In this document: piece after piece, positions 10,145 through 20,485 of the stretch
Layout of the letters: every line of letters begins with the position of its first letter
How positions within the stretch are numbered: the stretch's first letter is position 1
Source of the DNA: Carpediemonas membranifera
Lineage: Eukaryota > Fornicata
Length of the DNA stretch: 64,000 nt
NCBI GenBank assembly: GCA_019828565.1
Contig: JAHDYR010000036.1
Span: 1-64,000, forward strand
Direction of reading: 5' to 3'
The notes under the pieces: generated by a model
What the model saw: only the letters and a program-made list of their open reading frames with translations
Told to the model about the DNA's origin: nothing
Databases searched by the model: none
Translations under genes and position numbers: made by a program

Positions 10145-11637
10145 TCATCTGATGACCCCTGACCCTCAAGTCGAGGTGCCCCCGGGGGTTTTTCGGGGCG
10201 CTGAACACGCTGGTGCTATCAGATTTGGACGATATCCACTCAATCTCTGAGATCGCCTGAGCACATCATCTGATGACCCCTGACCCTCAAGTCGAGGTGC
10301 CCCCGGGGGTTTTTCGGGGCGCTGAACACGCTGGTGAAGTCCCCTATGCTCCATCTCTGCTCAATCACCGCCAAATCCCGGGGATCGAATTCCGCGACTC
10401 AAACCCAGAGTTGCAGACCTCAGCGTTCACAACCACCCCCGGCTAGACACGTTCTAGGCCCCATAGAGCACATTTCACTCTTCACCTCGCTGAAACCATG
10501 GTCAAGTTGATCCAGCCACGTCGCTCAGCTTCAATCACGCAAGGCGAGCGGACAACGAGTAGACCACACCCAGATGGAGGCTGAATCGCGACATGTGCGC
10601 TCTACAGCTGTCTATAGGCCCGCACGCATACATGGGTGCGAAGTCCCAGCCCTCAAATGTCACGTATTGACGAGGTCGTAAAAGCATATCTTTACTCAAT
10701 CTTTTTGACCTCAAGTCGTGGACTGCCCGGGGGTAGTTCGGGGCGCTGAACACGCTGGTGAAGTCCCCTATGCTCCATCTCCGCCCCATCACCGCCAAAT
10801 TCCGAGGATCGAATTCCGCGACTCAAACCCAGAGTTGCAGACCTCAGCGTTCACAACCACCCCCGGCTAGACACGTTCTAGGCCCCATAGAGCACATTTC
10901 ACTCTTCACCTCGCTGAAACCATGGTCAAGTTGATCCAGCCACGTCGCTCAGCTTCAATCACGCAAGGCGAGCGGACAACGAGTAGACCACACCCAGATG
11001 AAGGCTGAATCGCGACATGTGCGCTCTACAGCTGTCTATAGGCCCGCACGCATACATGGGTGCGAAGTCCCAGCCCTCCAATGTCACGTATTGACGAGGT
11101 CGTCAAAGCATATCTTTACGCAATCTTTTGACCTCAAGTCGTGGACTGCCCGGGGGTAGTTCGGGGCGCTGAACACGCTGGTGAAGTCCCCTATGCTCCA
11201 TCTCTGCTCAATCACCGCCAAATCCCGGGGATCGAATTCCGCGACTCAAACCCAGAGTTGCAGACCTCAGCGTTCACAACCACCCCCGGCTAGACACGTT
11301 CTAGGCCCCCATAGAGCACATTTCACTCTTCACCTCGCTGAAACCATGGTCAAGTTGATCCAGTCACGTCGCTCAGCTTCAATCACGCAAGGCGAGCGGA
11401 CAACGAGTAGACCACACCCAGATGAAGGCTGAATCGCGACATGTGCGCTCTACAGCTGTCTATAGGCCCGCACGCATACATGGGTGCGAAGTCCCAGCCC
11501 TCCAATGTCACGTATTGACGAGGTCGTCAAAGCATATCTTTACTCAATCTTTTGACCTCAAGTCGTGGACTGCCCGGGGGTAGTTCGGGGCGCTGAACAC
11601 GCTGGTGAAGTCCCCTATGCTCCATCTCCGCCCCATC
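10145..11637 (+). repeat. Subtelomeric ~422-bp tandem repeat block 3 (about 3 copies)
   Basis: This is the same repeat family, with the GGATCGAATTCCGCG landmark at about 10381, 10805 and 11229. Leader and right boundary match block 1. Confidence 0.88.
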
Positions 11638-11709
11638 TCCGCCTGGCCAGATCATGATGCGTCAATTGTCACATATCTGGAAGTCAAGTCTGTTGTAACG
11701 CGTCAGGTT

Positions 11710-11783
11710 TGAGCCATGGTGTAGATGGTATAGCAGATGTTGGTGAATACAAGAGGTGGTAGGTTCGAATCCCTCCTGGCACA
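11710..11783 (+). tRNA. tRNA-like Pol III unit, copy 3
   Basis: Identical to the copies at 3786 and 8323. The downstream T run is six instead of five, still a good Pol III terminator. Confidence 0.55.
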
Positions 11784-12028
11784 TCCTTTTTTGGACCTCG
11801 GCCATATCTCAGTCAATATTGGTCGTCATGCCTTGCAACTGCCCAGATTAGCTTGACTAGCCCTAAAGAACACATGGCAGTCAGATTTATTCAAGTTGTT
11901 TGGACATGACGAACGCTAAGCCGTTCAGGACTGAGCCACTGGCGCCGAGCGCAAACAGCGCATCCACGACCGCCCAATAGCGGTCCGGGTTCTTGGACAG
12001 CACCTTGGCGCGCTGGAGTGCCTTGTGC

Positions 12029-12451
12029 ATGACCTGGGACGGTACAGCAGCCGCAGCGCCCCCTGCACCCCACCAACGCATAGCCATGAGATGTCCACCC
12101 CAGGCCAAGCCAGTGCCCGCCCCTCAGCCCGCGTCTCCTCTTGTGCACGACATCGAGAGCATATCGATCAGCTCGCCCTCTGCCTCGCCGTCCTCGCAAG
12201 GATACGTGCCCCCAAAGCGTTTGCGGACTACACCACCGCGCCGTATCCTCCCCAAGCGCTCGACTAGGGCCGCACCATCTCCCCTGAGAGAGTCAGCCCC
12301 CGCACCTGCCCGCAAGCTCGGCCGCCCTCGCTCTACCAAGTTCATCATCTACTCGGACAGCGAGGACGACGACGAACATCCCAAGAAGCCGAAGGGGTGC
12401 ATCACACCGAAGAAGGAAGGACGGACTTGCTTCAATCGTAAGAACTATTAG
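12029..12451 (+). pseudogene. 3' fragment of Helitron-type gene, copy 3
   Basis: Equivalent to copy 1 with the in-frame upstream fusion retained. One visible change (Ile to Leu at the start of the HDIES segment) separates it from copies 1 and 2. The divergent C-terminus ending NRKNY is shared with copies 1 and 2 and not with unit 4. Confidence 0.75.
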
Positions 12452-13486
12452 TATCGAAGTGGCAGTGGCCACATGTAAATGATTAACGAACGTAGAATGG
12501 GTAGGCAGGGCTACGGTCGGCTGCGCCTCCCTCTGCCCCCTGCACCCCCGGAATTGAAGACGGGGGGCTCCGTCATTCCTCCGGCTTCGTTCGGCTTCGC
12601 TCCGCTCCGGGCGCTCGTCGCTACGCTCCTCCCGCCCTCCGCTACGCTACACCTCTCTAAGCCTCCGTCACTCTCTCTGCCCCCTGCGACCCCCCGCGGA
12701 CTCCGCCCATGGCCTGTAACTACGTCAGATCACCCCACAAATTTTTGAATCTCGGGCTGTGATTTACATATGAAAAAATAAATACCCCCATCCTCCTCAG
12801 AGCATGTAATTATGTATTGTAGTGCGCACCCGTGTTCTCTTCCATTCCATACGCGTCACTCTAGACGTATTCACTCACCATGGACACAAAAAGGCTCTAT
12901 AAAAATTTGTTGAGGGCCTAAATCAAAAATCGGGGAAAATAACGTTCCTACACGTACGCAACATGATACAGCAGTATACTCTGTTTAGCTCCAGCATCAA
13001 TCCTTGAGGCCAGTAAAACCGGTCTTTGAACGCGGTTCGCCAGATTCGGATGGATATCGTGACTCAATCACACTGCGAGAGACTTTCAAAAATTCCAAAT
13101 CCAGCAGCCCGGAAGCCTCAGGCCTCGTGCTGTACTGCACAAGAAGTTAGCGATCGCGACTTTTGTCCTATAACTATTTATGCATAATTCAATGTAAAGA
13201 CGACGGAGTTGAATAGAGCTTAGGGCGGCGCCTCCGAGCTGACACGCACAGCTATCCAGAGAAGCAATCCGCAGCCCTGAACGCCGTCTGTAAGCATGTG
13301 CTCTGACCTCAAAGTCCAATTTTGAGGTCCCGTTTTTGAGCGGGAAAATTTAGTATAAAATATTTGCGTTGTCCCAGATTTCAATGCATGTTCGAAGGAC
13401 CCCTGGGGTAGGCTACACGCTGCATGTGTCGCCTTCCCTGGCAGGGGCCCAGGGGTCCCGTACCGGGACCCCCCAAAATCCGCAAT
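12452..13486 (+). repeat. Element 3' non-coding region, unit 3
   Basis: Same 3' region as in units 1 and 2, with small indels in the GC-rich tract. Ends in the hairpin at 13452-13472. No gene is visible. Confidence 0.7.
13452..13472 (+). other. Terminal hairpin, unit 3
   Basis: Same perfect 9-bp stem, TAC loop and spacing to the telomere-like tail as in the other units. Confidence 0.75.
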
Positions 13487-13504
13487 ACCTTACCATAACT
13501 TACC
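13487..13504. repeat. Telomere-like tail at unit 3/4 junction
   Basis: ACCTTACCATAACTTACC with no added perfect pentamers. It joins directly to the truncated Helitron coding frame that starts CAGTGGATTAACG. Confidence 0.75.
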
Positions 13505-13531
13505 CAGTGGATTAACGAGGACTCGCCCCAC

Positions 13532-16500
13532 ATGCAGCTCGTCACTGCACCCGGTCAGGTCGGAACCCCATCGTACTGGCACAACGTCAAGCGTCACCTC
13601 CACGCTATTGTCATGACGATAGGAGCTCCACACCTCTTCTTCACATTCACTGTCGACCCGGCGTACATCACCAGCGAGATCCGCCGCCTGTATCGTGAGC
13701 TGAACGTCGACACCGGCCACTACAGCTTTGGAGACAACCCCGTGGACGAAACGCGCATTGCTCACGCATACTTCGAGCACATCACGCTTCTGCTCATGGC
13801 CGCCATCCCCTCTGCTCGACACATATTCAAGCGCATGGAGGAGCAAGAGCAGCTCGGCCTCCCCCACTACCACGTGGCTCTCTGGTGCGAGACTGAAGGC
13901 GTGCCCGATATTGGCGATGAGCTTGACCGCAGAGAGTTCTCCCCAGCGTTCGCAGAGCTAATCAACACATTTATCGGCGTCCAGCTCACCGAAGACGCTG
14001 CCCGGTATCAACTGCACACCCACAACTCATCATGCGAGGCCGCAGACGGCACATGCACAGAGGGCTACCCAAAGCCGGTCAACGATACTGCCCGCTACTC
14101 ATCCAAAGAGCGCCAGTGGCTCTACCGCCGAGAGGAGGCTGACCGCAACGTCGTGGAGTACTGCCCGCAGCTTCTGAAGTTCACCCACGGCCAGATGCAC
14201 GTCCGACCCATCTTCAACGCAGAGGGCATCGACTACATCGTCAAGTACATGCTGAAAACTGACGCCGAGACCGAGATCGACGTCACCGACAACAAGGCTG
14301 ACAAGGCCTACAGCACGTTCGCAACCATGCGTGTCATCTCCGTCTACACCATGGCATGGAGACTGCTTGGATACCGCACTTACTCATCCAGCATGGGCTA
14401 CAAGCACGTCCCAATCGACCAGCTGCCGCAACAGCGACTGTACTCTCCTTTCCATGGCTTCTGGGCAGCCCGGCTCGGCCCGATCGAGATGTACTTCCTG
14501 CGCCCAGAGAGTCTGGACAAACTCACGATCGTCCAGTTCTACCAGTGGTACGAACTCAAGCGCATCACTGTCGAGCAGTACGACGAGCTGGCAGCAGAGG
14601 ACGAGCCCATGCTTGTCAACGCAGACCACGCGGACCACGACCCCACCCTGTACAAGCAATACTTCTTCCGCTATCTCGTCAAGCGCAGACTCAAGATCAA
14701 GGCCGTGTCCTTCAACATGACCAGCCCAGAGGATGGCGAGAGGCACTACCAGGCGCTGCTGTTCCTGTCCAAGCCCTGGCGTTCTGACAAGGAGATTCGG
14801 TGCGGCAAGGGCGAGAACCCCGGCCCCTTCACGTCTTACTACAACGCATGCCGGCGCGAAGGCCTAGTGCACTCCACACCCCGCAACATGGTCGCCGACC
14901 TTGCCGAGTGCATCAAGACGAACGCCGACGCCGGAACCCTCGACCTCCAGGGCGCGATCGCGATGCTCAGAGCTGCTCTCCGCCGCAGGTTCTCACAGGA
15001 CGAGATCATGGCAGCGCTCACCGGCATCTCCACGCACGCGTTCTTTACAACAATGCAGCGCTACACCCTCAACTCCTTTAACGAGGCGTTCGTGAAGACT
15101 ACCACGGTCCTGCAGCTGTTCGACAAGCCCCTTCGCGTCTATACGCCCCAACCGGATATCACACTCAACGAGCAGCAGGCAGAAATCAAGTCGTTCGTCA
15201 GGCAGCGTATGCGGACCAGCTGTCACTTCATTGCCGTCGTCATGGGCAAGGCTGGCTCGGGCAAGTCACTCCTGATCAGAGAGATCGCCCACATGATTGC
15301 AGCAGACTTTGGACGCCTCGTGCTGGTCACAGGCTCCACTGGTGTGTCCGCTGCCCTCCTTGACGGCGCCACGATCCACTCGTTCTTCAAGTACAACGTC
15401 AGCGAGAAGTTCGAGGCACCCTCGCCTGGGTCCACCGAGCGCCTCATCCTCTCAAAGGTGTCGACCATCATCATCGACGAGGCTATGATGCTGAGCAGAG
15501 CTGATATCGCTGACATCAGCGACACACTGCGCCAGATCAGAGGTGGCGAGCTCCCCTTCGGCGGAGTCAACATGATCTTCGTGGGTGACCCGAACCAGCT
15601 TCCGCCCGTGCCAAAGAAGCACGCGGCTGTCCTATCCGCACTGCACTATCACTGGGAGCAGCACAACACGGCCAAGCTATTCGAGCTCCAGAGCTCATTC
15701 CGTCAGCAGGCCGACCCGGCGTTCACGGCCATCCTCGACGGCATCGCGTCTACGAAGATTGACAGCAGAAGACTCACGCCACTCTACAAGCGCGCAGTAC
15801 CAGACACGCCCGAGTCACTCAAGCTGATGATCAAGCTCATGCTTGAGGGGCACACCATGATCACAGCCCGCCGAGACAGAGCCCACAGCCTCAACCGCAT
15901 TGTCGTGAACACACTCGCAAAGTTAGACGGCTGCCCAGTCACTCAACTCGTGTCATATGTCGCCTGGGCGAAGGTTATCGATGGCGTTCCCGGGTTCTCG
16001 CGTTTCTCGTGCGGCACTGCCAACGTCCACTCGGAGCTAGAAGACACGTCGGCCAAAAGAGACTACCACGACCGCCTCGAGCGCATCGACTTCTGTGTCG
16101 GCTGCCGCGTCATCCTCACGTGGAACGTCATCACCGAGCTCGGCCTAGTCAACGGTGCGAAGGCAACCATCCTCTCGATCAACCAGTCCGACCCGTCAGT
16201 AGAGGTGCAGATGGCCGACTCAGGCCAGGTCCACATCATCCGCGAGATGTCCGTGAAACAGGGCATCTTCACACACACGTTCATCCCACTCATGCCGGCG
16301 TACGTCCTGACAATTCACAAGGCTCAGGGGCAGACGATCCCCCGTCTCATCGTCGACCTGCGGGAGAACATGAACTACAAGCAGGACCGCCGCTCTAACG
16401 ACTTCTGGGAGGTTGGACAGCTGTACACCGCCCTCTCTCGCGCCCCAACTCTCGACGCGCTCACGATATTCGGCGGAGTTGACACGCACGACAAGATGAC

Positions 16501-18622
16501 CGTCAACGGATTCACATTCAACACTGTCAAGCCGGTCCCAGAGCTGTTTCGCCCAATCCATACGAAGGTCGTCACATCCCGTGTGGACTTCCTGCACAGG
16601 AAGATGCTTCCCCTGACCGACATGATCGTCAGGCACACCACTCGAGAGGCCTTCGTCGACAACTCAGGCGTCAGCGTCGACGACAACACCAACGAGGTCG
16701 TCCGCAAGATGCTCAAGGTCAAAGACTGGATCAGGTTCGCCAACGCAGCGACCATGTACGCCAAGCGCAGCACCACCCGCGGCCCAGCCCTGCCCCGCAA
16801 GCGCCTCATCCCCGTTGCTCCGAAGCTGAAGAAGACTAAGCGCAAGCAGACCAAGCGTAACCCCCGCAAGCCCGGCGCGAAGAGCAAGCCCAGAGTGAGA
16901 CACATAGACACGGCCTTCAGCGACGCAGAGCTCGAATCAGACGTCGAACTCGAGGCGCTGACCGACTATGAGTGCGAAGACAACGTCGCTGCCATTGGGT
17001 TCGAGCCTCTCAACGCCACGTACCGCTCACTACACGAGCTGAACCTCACCCGCGTCCAGCGGAGCCTCGTACAGCGCTTCCGTCGCGACAACTTCTACCG
17101 CATCGAGAAACAGAACGAGGTGCACGAGCTCGCCGCAGCAGGCATCATCAGCGCGGAGGAGACCACTGCCATTGACCAATGGGTGCAGGAGGCGTCAAGC
17201 AAAGACCCTGGCACAGTCATATCGATCATCAGCAACGACACCGACGCGGCGAAAGAACTCCTCGACACAGCAGAGGCCGAGGACGCCAACGAGGCAATCC
17301 AGACTATTCTCTCCCGCATCGAAGAAGCACGCCGCGCCCAAGAGCATCCTCCAGCCGCCCACAAGCCTGCCCAGCCCAAGACCACGACCAAGCGCAAGGA
17401 CAAGCGGAAGCACAAACGCAAGAACAAGCCCACCATCGTCTTCGACATGGGCTCTCCCGAGTCCCCGCCTACACCTGACTACAGCAAGGGAGACGCGACA
17501 TACGCGCTCACTGTCCAACACCGCCGCAAGTCCCGCGAGAGAACAGAGCCGCCCACGCCCACCATTCCGGTAGTCGAGCCTCCAACGCAGCCAGAGGACG
17601 AGATGGCCAGCAAGTGCCCGCTGCTCAACCCCAGAAAGATCACGACCCGGGACTACAGCAACGCTCGGCTCTACGACAACGACGGCGGTGGCGACTGCGC
17701 CATCTTTGCCCTCGCCATGCGCACCAAGGCGTTCTACGACTTCTTCATGTCGCTTGGCACCGGCGACGACGTGGATGGACGCGTCAAGGTCTTCCGGCAG
17801 CGGTTCAGGCAGTACTGCTGTGACTACAGAGACCCCCACTCCCTCATATTCCTCGGCTTTGCCCCCGAGAGAGCTCACACGATCACGCTCGAGGGAACGT
17901 TCTTGAATATTCCCACCGTGTGGGCTTTCTACTGTCACGAGTGCGGCATCAAGAACGACTCGCTGATTCTGTACAAGAATCAGAACACGATTGAGTACAC
18001 CATCAGGCCTGCAGACGATGACCCCGACCGCCGCGTGCCCAAGTGCCAAGACGTCATCAACCCAGACAAGGCCATTCTCGCGACCGGCATCCGCTACAAC
18101 GACGGCATTCACTTTATGTGTGTCTTCCCCGAAGACGGGATCGAACGCCAGCTCGAGTACGTGGACTACTCGGCTGCAACGAGAGAAAGCGCCCTGAATC
18201 CAATCGAGATCTCTGACGATGACGAGCCGCCGCAGCGCCCCCCTGCCCCCCGCCAACGCATAGCCATGAGACGTCCACCACAGGCCAAGCCAGTGCCCGC
18301 CCCTCAGCCCGCGTCTCCTATTGTGCACGACATCGAGAGCATATCGATCAGCTCGCCCTCTGCCTCGCCGTCCTCGCAAGGATACGTGCCCCCAAAGCGT
18401 TTGCGGACTACACCACCGCGCCGTATCCTCCCCAAGTGCTCGACTAGGGCCGCACCATCTCCCCTGAGAGAGTCAACCCCCGCACCTGCCCGCAAGCTCG
18501 GCCGTCCGCGCTCAACCAAGTTCATCATCTACTCGGACAGCGACGATGATCCTCAGAAGCGGAGAGGAAGCCACTTGGCCAAGAAGGGCAAGCGGAACAG
18601 CTTCCACAACAAGCATGATTAA
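13532..18622 (+). CDS. Helitron-type Rep-helicase with OTU-like protease domain
   Basis: A 1696-aa protein from the first ATG; the frame opens a few codons earlier at the telomere boundary. Residues 11-40 fit the Helitron N-terminal domain (GTPSYWHN, LFFTFT). The HUH motif is H112-Y113-H114. A Cys-containing stretch (162-181) follows, then the two-tyrosine motif Y235-x3-Y239 (YIVKYMLK). These are the nicking and joining residues of rolling-circle transposases. The PIF1-family helicase shows Walker A GKAGSGKS (572-579), Walker B D649-E650, GDPNQLPPV, HKAQGQT and YTALSRA. Lys-rich linkers lead to an OTU-like domain with D1388-C1389 and H1527. The tail is Pro/Ser-rich and basic. It presumably acts in the nucleus on single-stranded DNA. 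The frame is intact, but transcription is unknown since the promoter is lost. Confidence 0.9.
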   Translation: MQLVTAPGQVGTPSYWHNVKRHLHAIVMTIGAPHLFFTFTVDPAYITSEIRRLYRELNVDTGHYSFGDNPVDETRIAHAYFEHITLLLMAAIPSARHIFKRMEEQEQLGLPHYHVALWCETEGVPDIGDELDRREFSPAFAELINTFIGVQLTEDAARYQLHTHNSSCEAADGTCTEGYPKPVNDTARYSSKERQWLYRREEADRNVVEYCPQLLKFTHGQMHVRPIFNAEGIDYIVKYMLKTDAETEIDVTDNKADKAYSTFATMRVISVYTMAWRLLGYRTYSSSMGYKHVPIDQLPQQRLYSPFHGFWAARLGPIEMYFLRPESLDKLTIVQFYQWYELKRITVEQYDELAAEDEPMLVNADHADHDPTLYKQYFFRYLVKRRLKIKAVSFNMTSPEDGERHYQALLFLSKPWRSDKEIRCGKGENPGPFTSYYNACRREGLVHSTPRNMVADLAECIKTNADAGTLDLQGAIAMLRAALRRRFSQDEIMAALTGISTHAFFTTMQRYTLNSFNEAFVKTTTVLQLFDKPLRVYTPQPDITLNEQQAEIKSFVRQRMRTSCHFIAVVMGKAGSGKSLLIREIAHMIAADFGRLVLVTGSTGVSAALLDGATIHSFFKYNVSEKFEAPSPGSTERLILSKVSTIIIDEAMMLSRADIADISDTLRQIRGGELPFGGVNMIFVGDPNQLPPVPKKHAAVLSALHYHWEQHNTAKLFELQSSFRQQADPAFTAILDGIASTKIDSRRLTPLYKRAVPDTPESLKLMIKLMLEGHTMITARRDRAHSLNRIVVNTLAKLDGCPVTQLVSYVAWAKVIDGVPGFSRFSCGTANVHSELEDTSAKRDYHDRLERIDFCVGCRVILTWNVITELGLVNGAKATILSINQSDPSVEVQMADSGQVHIIREMSVKQGIFTHTFIPLMPAYVLTIHKAQGQTIPRLIVDLRENMNYKQDRRSNDFWEVGQLYTALSRAPTLDALTIFGGVDTHDKMTVNGFTFNTVKPVPELFRPIHTKVVTSRVDFLHRKMLPLTDMIVRHTTREAFVDNSGVSVDDNTNEVVRKMLKVKDWIRFANAATMYAKRSTTRGPALPRKRLIPVAPKLKKTKRKQTKRNPRKPGAKSKPRVRHIDTAFSDAELESDVELEALTDYECEDNVAAIGFEPLNATYRSLHELNLTRVQRSLVQRFRRDNFYRIEKQNEVHELAAAGIISAEETTAIDQWVQEASSKDPGTVISIISNDTDAAKELLDTAEAEDANEAIQTILSRIEEARRAQEHPPAAHKPAQPKTTTKRKDKRKHKRKNKPTIVFDMGSPESPPTPDYSKGDATYALTVQHRRKSRERTEPPTPTIPVVEPPTQPEDEMASKCPLLNPRKITTRDYSNARLYDNDGGGDCAIFALAMRTKAFYDFFMSLGTGDDVDGRVKVFRQRFRQYCCDYRDPHSLIFLGFAPERAHTITLEGTFLNIPTVWAFYCHECGIKNDSLILYKNQNTIEYTIRPADDDPDRRVPKCQDVINPDKAILATGIRYNDGIHFMCVFPEDGIERQLEYVDYSAATRESALNPIEISDDDEPPQRPPAPRQRIAMRRPPQAKPVPAPQPASPIVHDIESISISSPSASPSSQGYVPPKRLRTTPPRRILPKCSTRAAPSPLRESTPAPARKLGRPRSTKFIIYSDSDDDPQKRRGSHLAKKGKRNSFHNKHD

Positions 18623-19640
18623 ATCGGTAATTGTACAGACGTGATTACTGTAACAGCGGGTGCTACGGTCGGCTGCGCCTCCCTCTGCCCCCCTGCACCC
18701 CCCGGAATTGAAGACGGGGGGGCTCCGTTCGTTCCTCCGGCTTCGTTCGGCTTCGCTTCGCTCCGGGCGCTCGTCGCTACGCTCCTCCCGCCCTCCGCTA
18801 CGCTACACCTCTCTAAGCCTCCGTCACTCTCTCTGCCCCCCTGCGACCCCCCGCGGACTCCGCCCATGGCCTGTAACTACGTCAGATCACCCCACAAATT
18901 TTTGAATCTCGGGCTGTGATTTACATATGAAAAAATAAATACCCCCATCCTCCTCAGAGCATGTAATTATGTATTTTAGTGCGCACCCGTGTTCTCTTCC
19001 ATTCCATACGCGTCACTCTAGACGTATTCACTCACCATGGACACAAAAAGGCTCTATAAAAATTTGTTGAGGGCCTAAATCAAAAATCGGGGAAAATAAC
19101 GTTCCTACACGTACGCAACATAATACAGCAGTATACTCTGTTTAGCTCCAGCATCAATCCTTGAGGCCAGTAAAACCGGTCTTTGAACGCGGTTCGCCAG
19201 ATTCGGATGGATATCGTGACTCAATCACACTGCGAGAGACTTTCAAAAATTCCAAATCCAGCAGCCCGGAAGCCTCAGGCCTCGTGCTGTACTGCACAAG
19301 AAGTTAGCGATCGCGACTTTTGTCCTATAACTATTTATGCATAATTCAATGTAAAGGCGACGGAGTTGAACAGCGAATTTTTTGTGCCCCCTAGGAAACC
19401 CATAGCACTGTACAATGCAGTAATCCGCAGCCCTGAACACCGTCTGTAGCGTGTGCTCTGACCTCAAAGTCCAATTTTGAGGTCCCGTTTTTGAGCGTGA
19501 AAATTTAGTATAAAATATTTGCGTTGTCCCAGATTTCAATGCATGTTCGAAGGACCCCTGGGGTAGGCTACACGCTGCATGTGTCGCCTTCCCTGGCAGG
19601 GGCCCAGGGGTCCCGTACCGGGACCCCCCAAAATCCGCAA
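18623..19640 (+). repeat. Element 3' non-coding region, unit 4
   Basis: Same organisation as the other 3' regions: GC-rich tract about 18660-18860, AATAAA near 18935, TATA-like CTATAAAA near 19053, hairpin at the end. Bases about 19361-19445 are replaced by unrelated sequence. I see no gene in it. Confidence 0.7.
19607..19627 (+). other. Terminal hairpin, unit 4
   Basis: Identical 9-bp stem with TAC loop, followed by CCAAAATCCGCAATACC. Its presence after the intact Rep-helicase gene ties the hairpin to the Helitron. Confidence 0.78.
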
Positions 19641-19657
19641 TACCTTACCATAACTTA
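19641..19657. repeat. Telomere-like tail at Helitron/gypsy junction
   Basis: TACCTTACCATAACTTA joins directly to the interior of a Ty3/gypsy pol gene. This is the innermost telomeric sequence in the window. Confidence 0.75.
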
Positions 19658-20461
19658 CATATCCCACACCTCGCCCACGCATCAGCCGCGCTCAACGCCC
19701 TCCTAAAGGGATCGCCGCAGAAGTCGGCCCCCCTCGATTGGACTGCCACTGAGGACGAAGCATTCGCCCGTATGAAGACCCTAGTAGCCGAGCACACCGC
19801 CCTCGCGCTCCCAGACCTGAGTGCAAAGTGGACTCTCGAGACCGACGCATCGTCGACCGCCATCGGTGGTGTACTGTGGCAGGGCGAGGGTGACGAGAAG
19901 GTCCCACTCGCCTTCTACAGCAAGACCCTCGACGAGACCCAGCAACGGTGGTCCACGGTGGAACAGGAGCTTTTCGCCATTGTCTATTGTGTAACGCGAC
20001 CAGAGTTTTCCCCCCTCTTCAAGCTGAAGCCGTTCGAGCTTCGCACGGACCATCGTAATCTGATATGGCTACTCAGGAAGACAGACGAGGACGGCACTAA
20101 GAAACTGACACGATGGCGACTCACCATGACAGAGTATCCGTATAACGTCACACACATAGCTGGAGCGCAGAACCTCGTAGCCGACGCACTGTCGCGGCCA
20201 TCATCTCAGCGCAAGAACGAGGTGCGCCGCTCGATCGACCACGTCACCACGACGCGCCAAGAGCAGATCACCAGGGCGCACGCCGGTGCACAGGGCCACG
20301 TCGGCCCAGACCAGACCATCGCCAATCTGAAGCAGTCCGGTGTCACGTGGCCAGGCATGTCGGATGACGTCCGCGCGACCTTACGCCAGTGTCCAATCTG
20401 TCGCAAGACAAAGCCAGCCCGCAAGGAGCCGATCAAGTGGCACTCTGTGGCGTTGGCTTAA
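19658..20461 (+). pseudogene. Gypsy pol fragment: RT end, RNase H, integrase zinc finger
   Basis: The frame is open from the junction. RNase H is recognisable from LETDASSTAIGGVLWQ, FYSKTLDE, W-T-E-QELFAIVY and LRTDHRNL. The integrase HHCC zinc-binding module follows (HAGAQGH, then CPICRKTKPARK). The frame ends at TAA 20459-20461, with a further in-frame TGA at 20483-20485. The stops fall in a 60-nt segment that starts GTGGCG and ends CTACTCAG, between the zinc module and the catalytic core. Removing it would restore the frame, so it is either an insertion or an intron. Confidence 0.8.
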
Positions 20462-20485
20462 AGCAAAAGGGTGTTTATCAATTGA

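Larger units (their letters stand above)
10145..13486 (+). mobile_element. Telomere-associated composite unit 3
   Basis: Same layout as units 1 and 2 with only about three satellite copies, which makes it the shortest unit. It carries the duplicated ~118-bp leader like unit 1. Its right end joins unit 4 through a telomere-like tail without additional perfect pentamers. Confidence 0.65.
13505..19640 (+). mobile_element. Helitron-like element (unit 4), 5'-truncated
   Basis: It contains the only complete set of Helitron enzymatic domains in the window, then the same 3' region and terminal hairpin as units 1-3. Its left edge is a telomere-like tail and the coding frame is already open there. A TAA lies in frame inside that tail, so the original 5' end is missing. 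Near 19361-19445 a ~55-bp segment is replaced relative to units 1-3, so its 3' region is a separate lineage. Confidence 0.75.

Noticed and set aside
17195-18379. 394-codon minus-strand frame antisense to the Helitron gene
   Set aside because: It has no recognisable domain, starts outside any promoter context, and is explained by the high GC content and codon bias of the true plus-strand gene.
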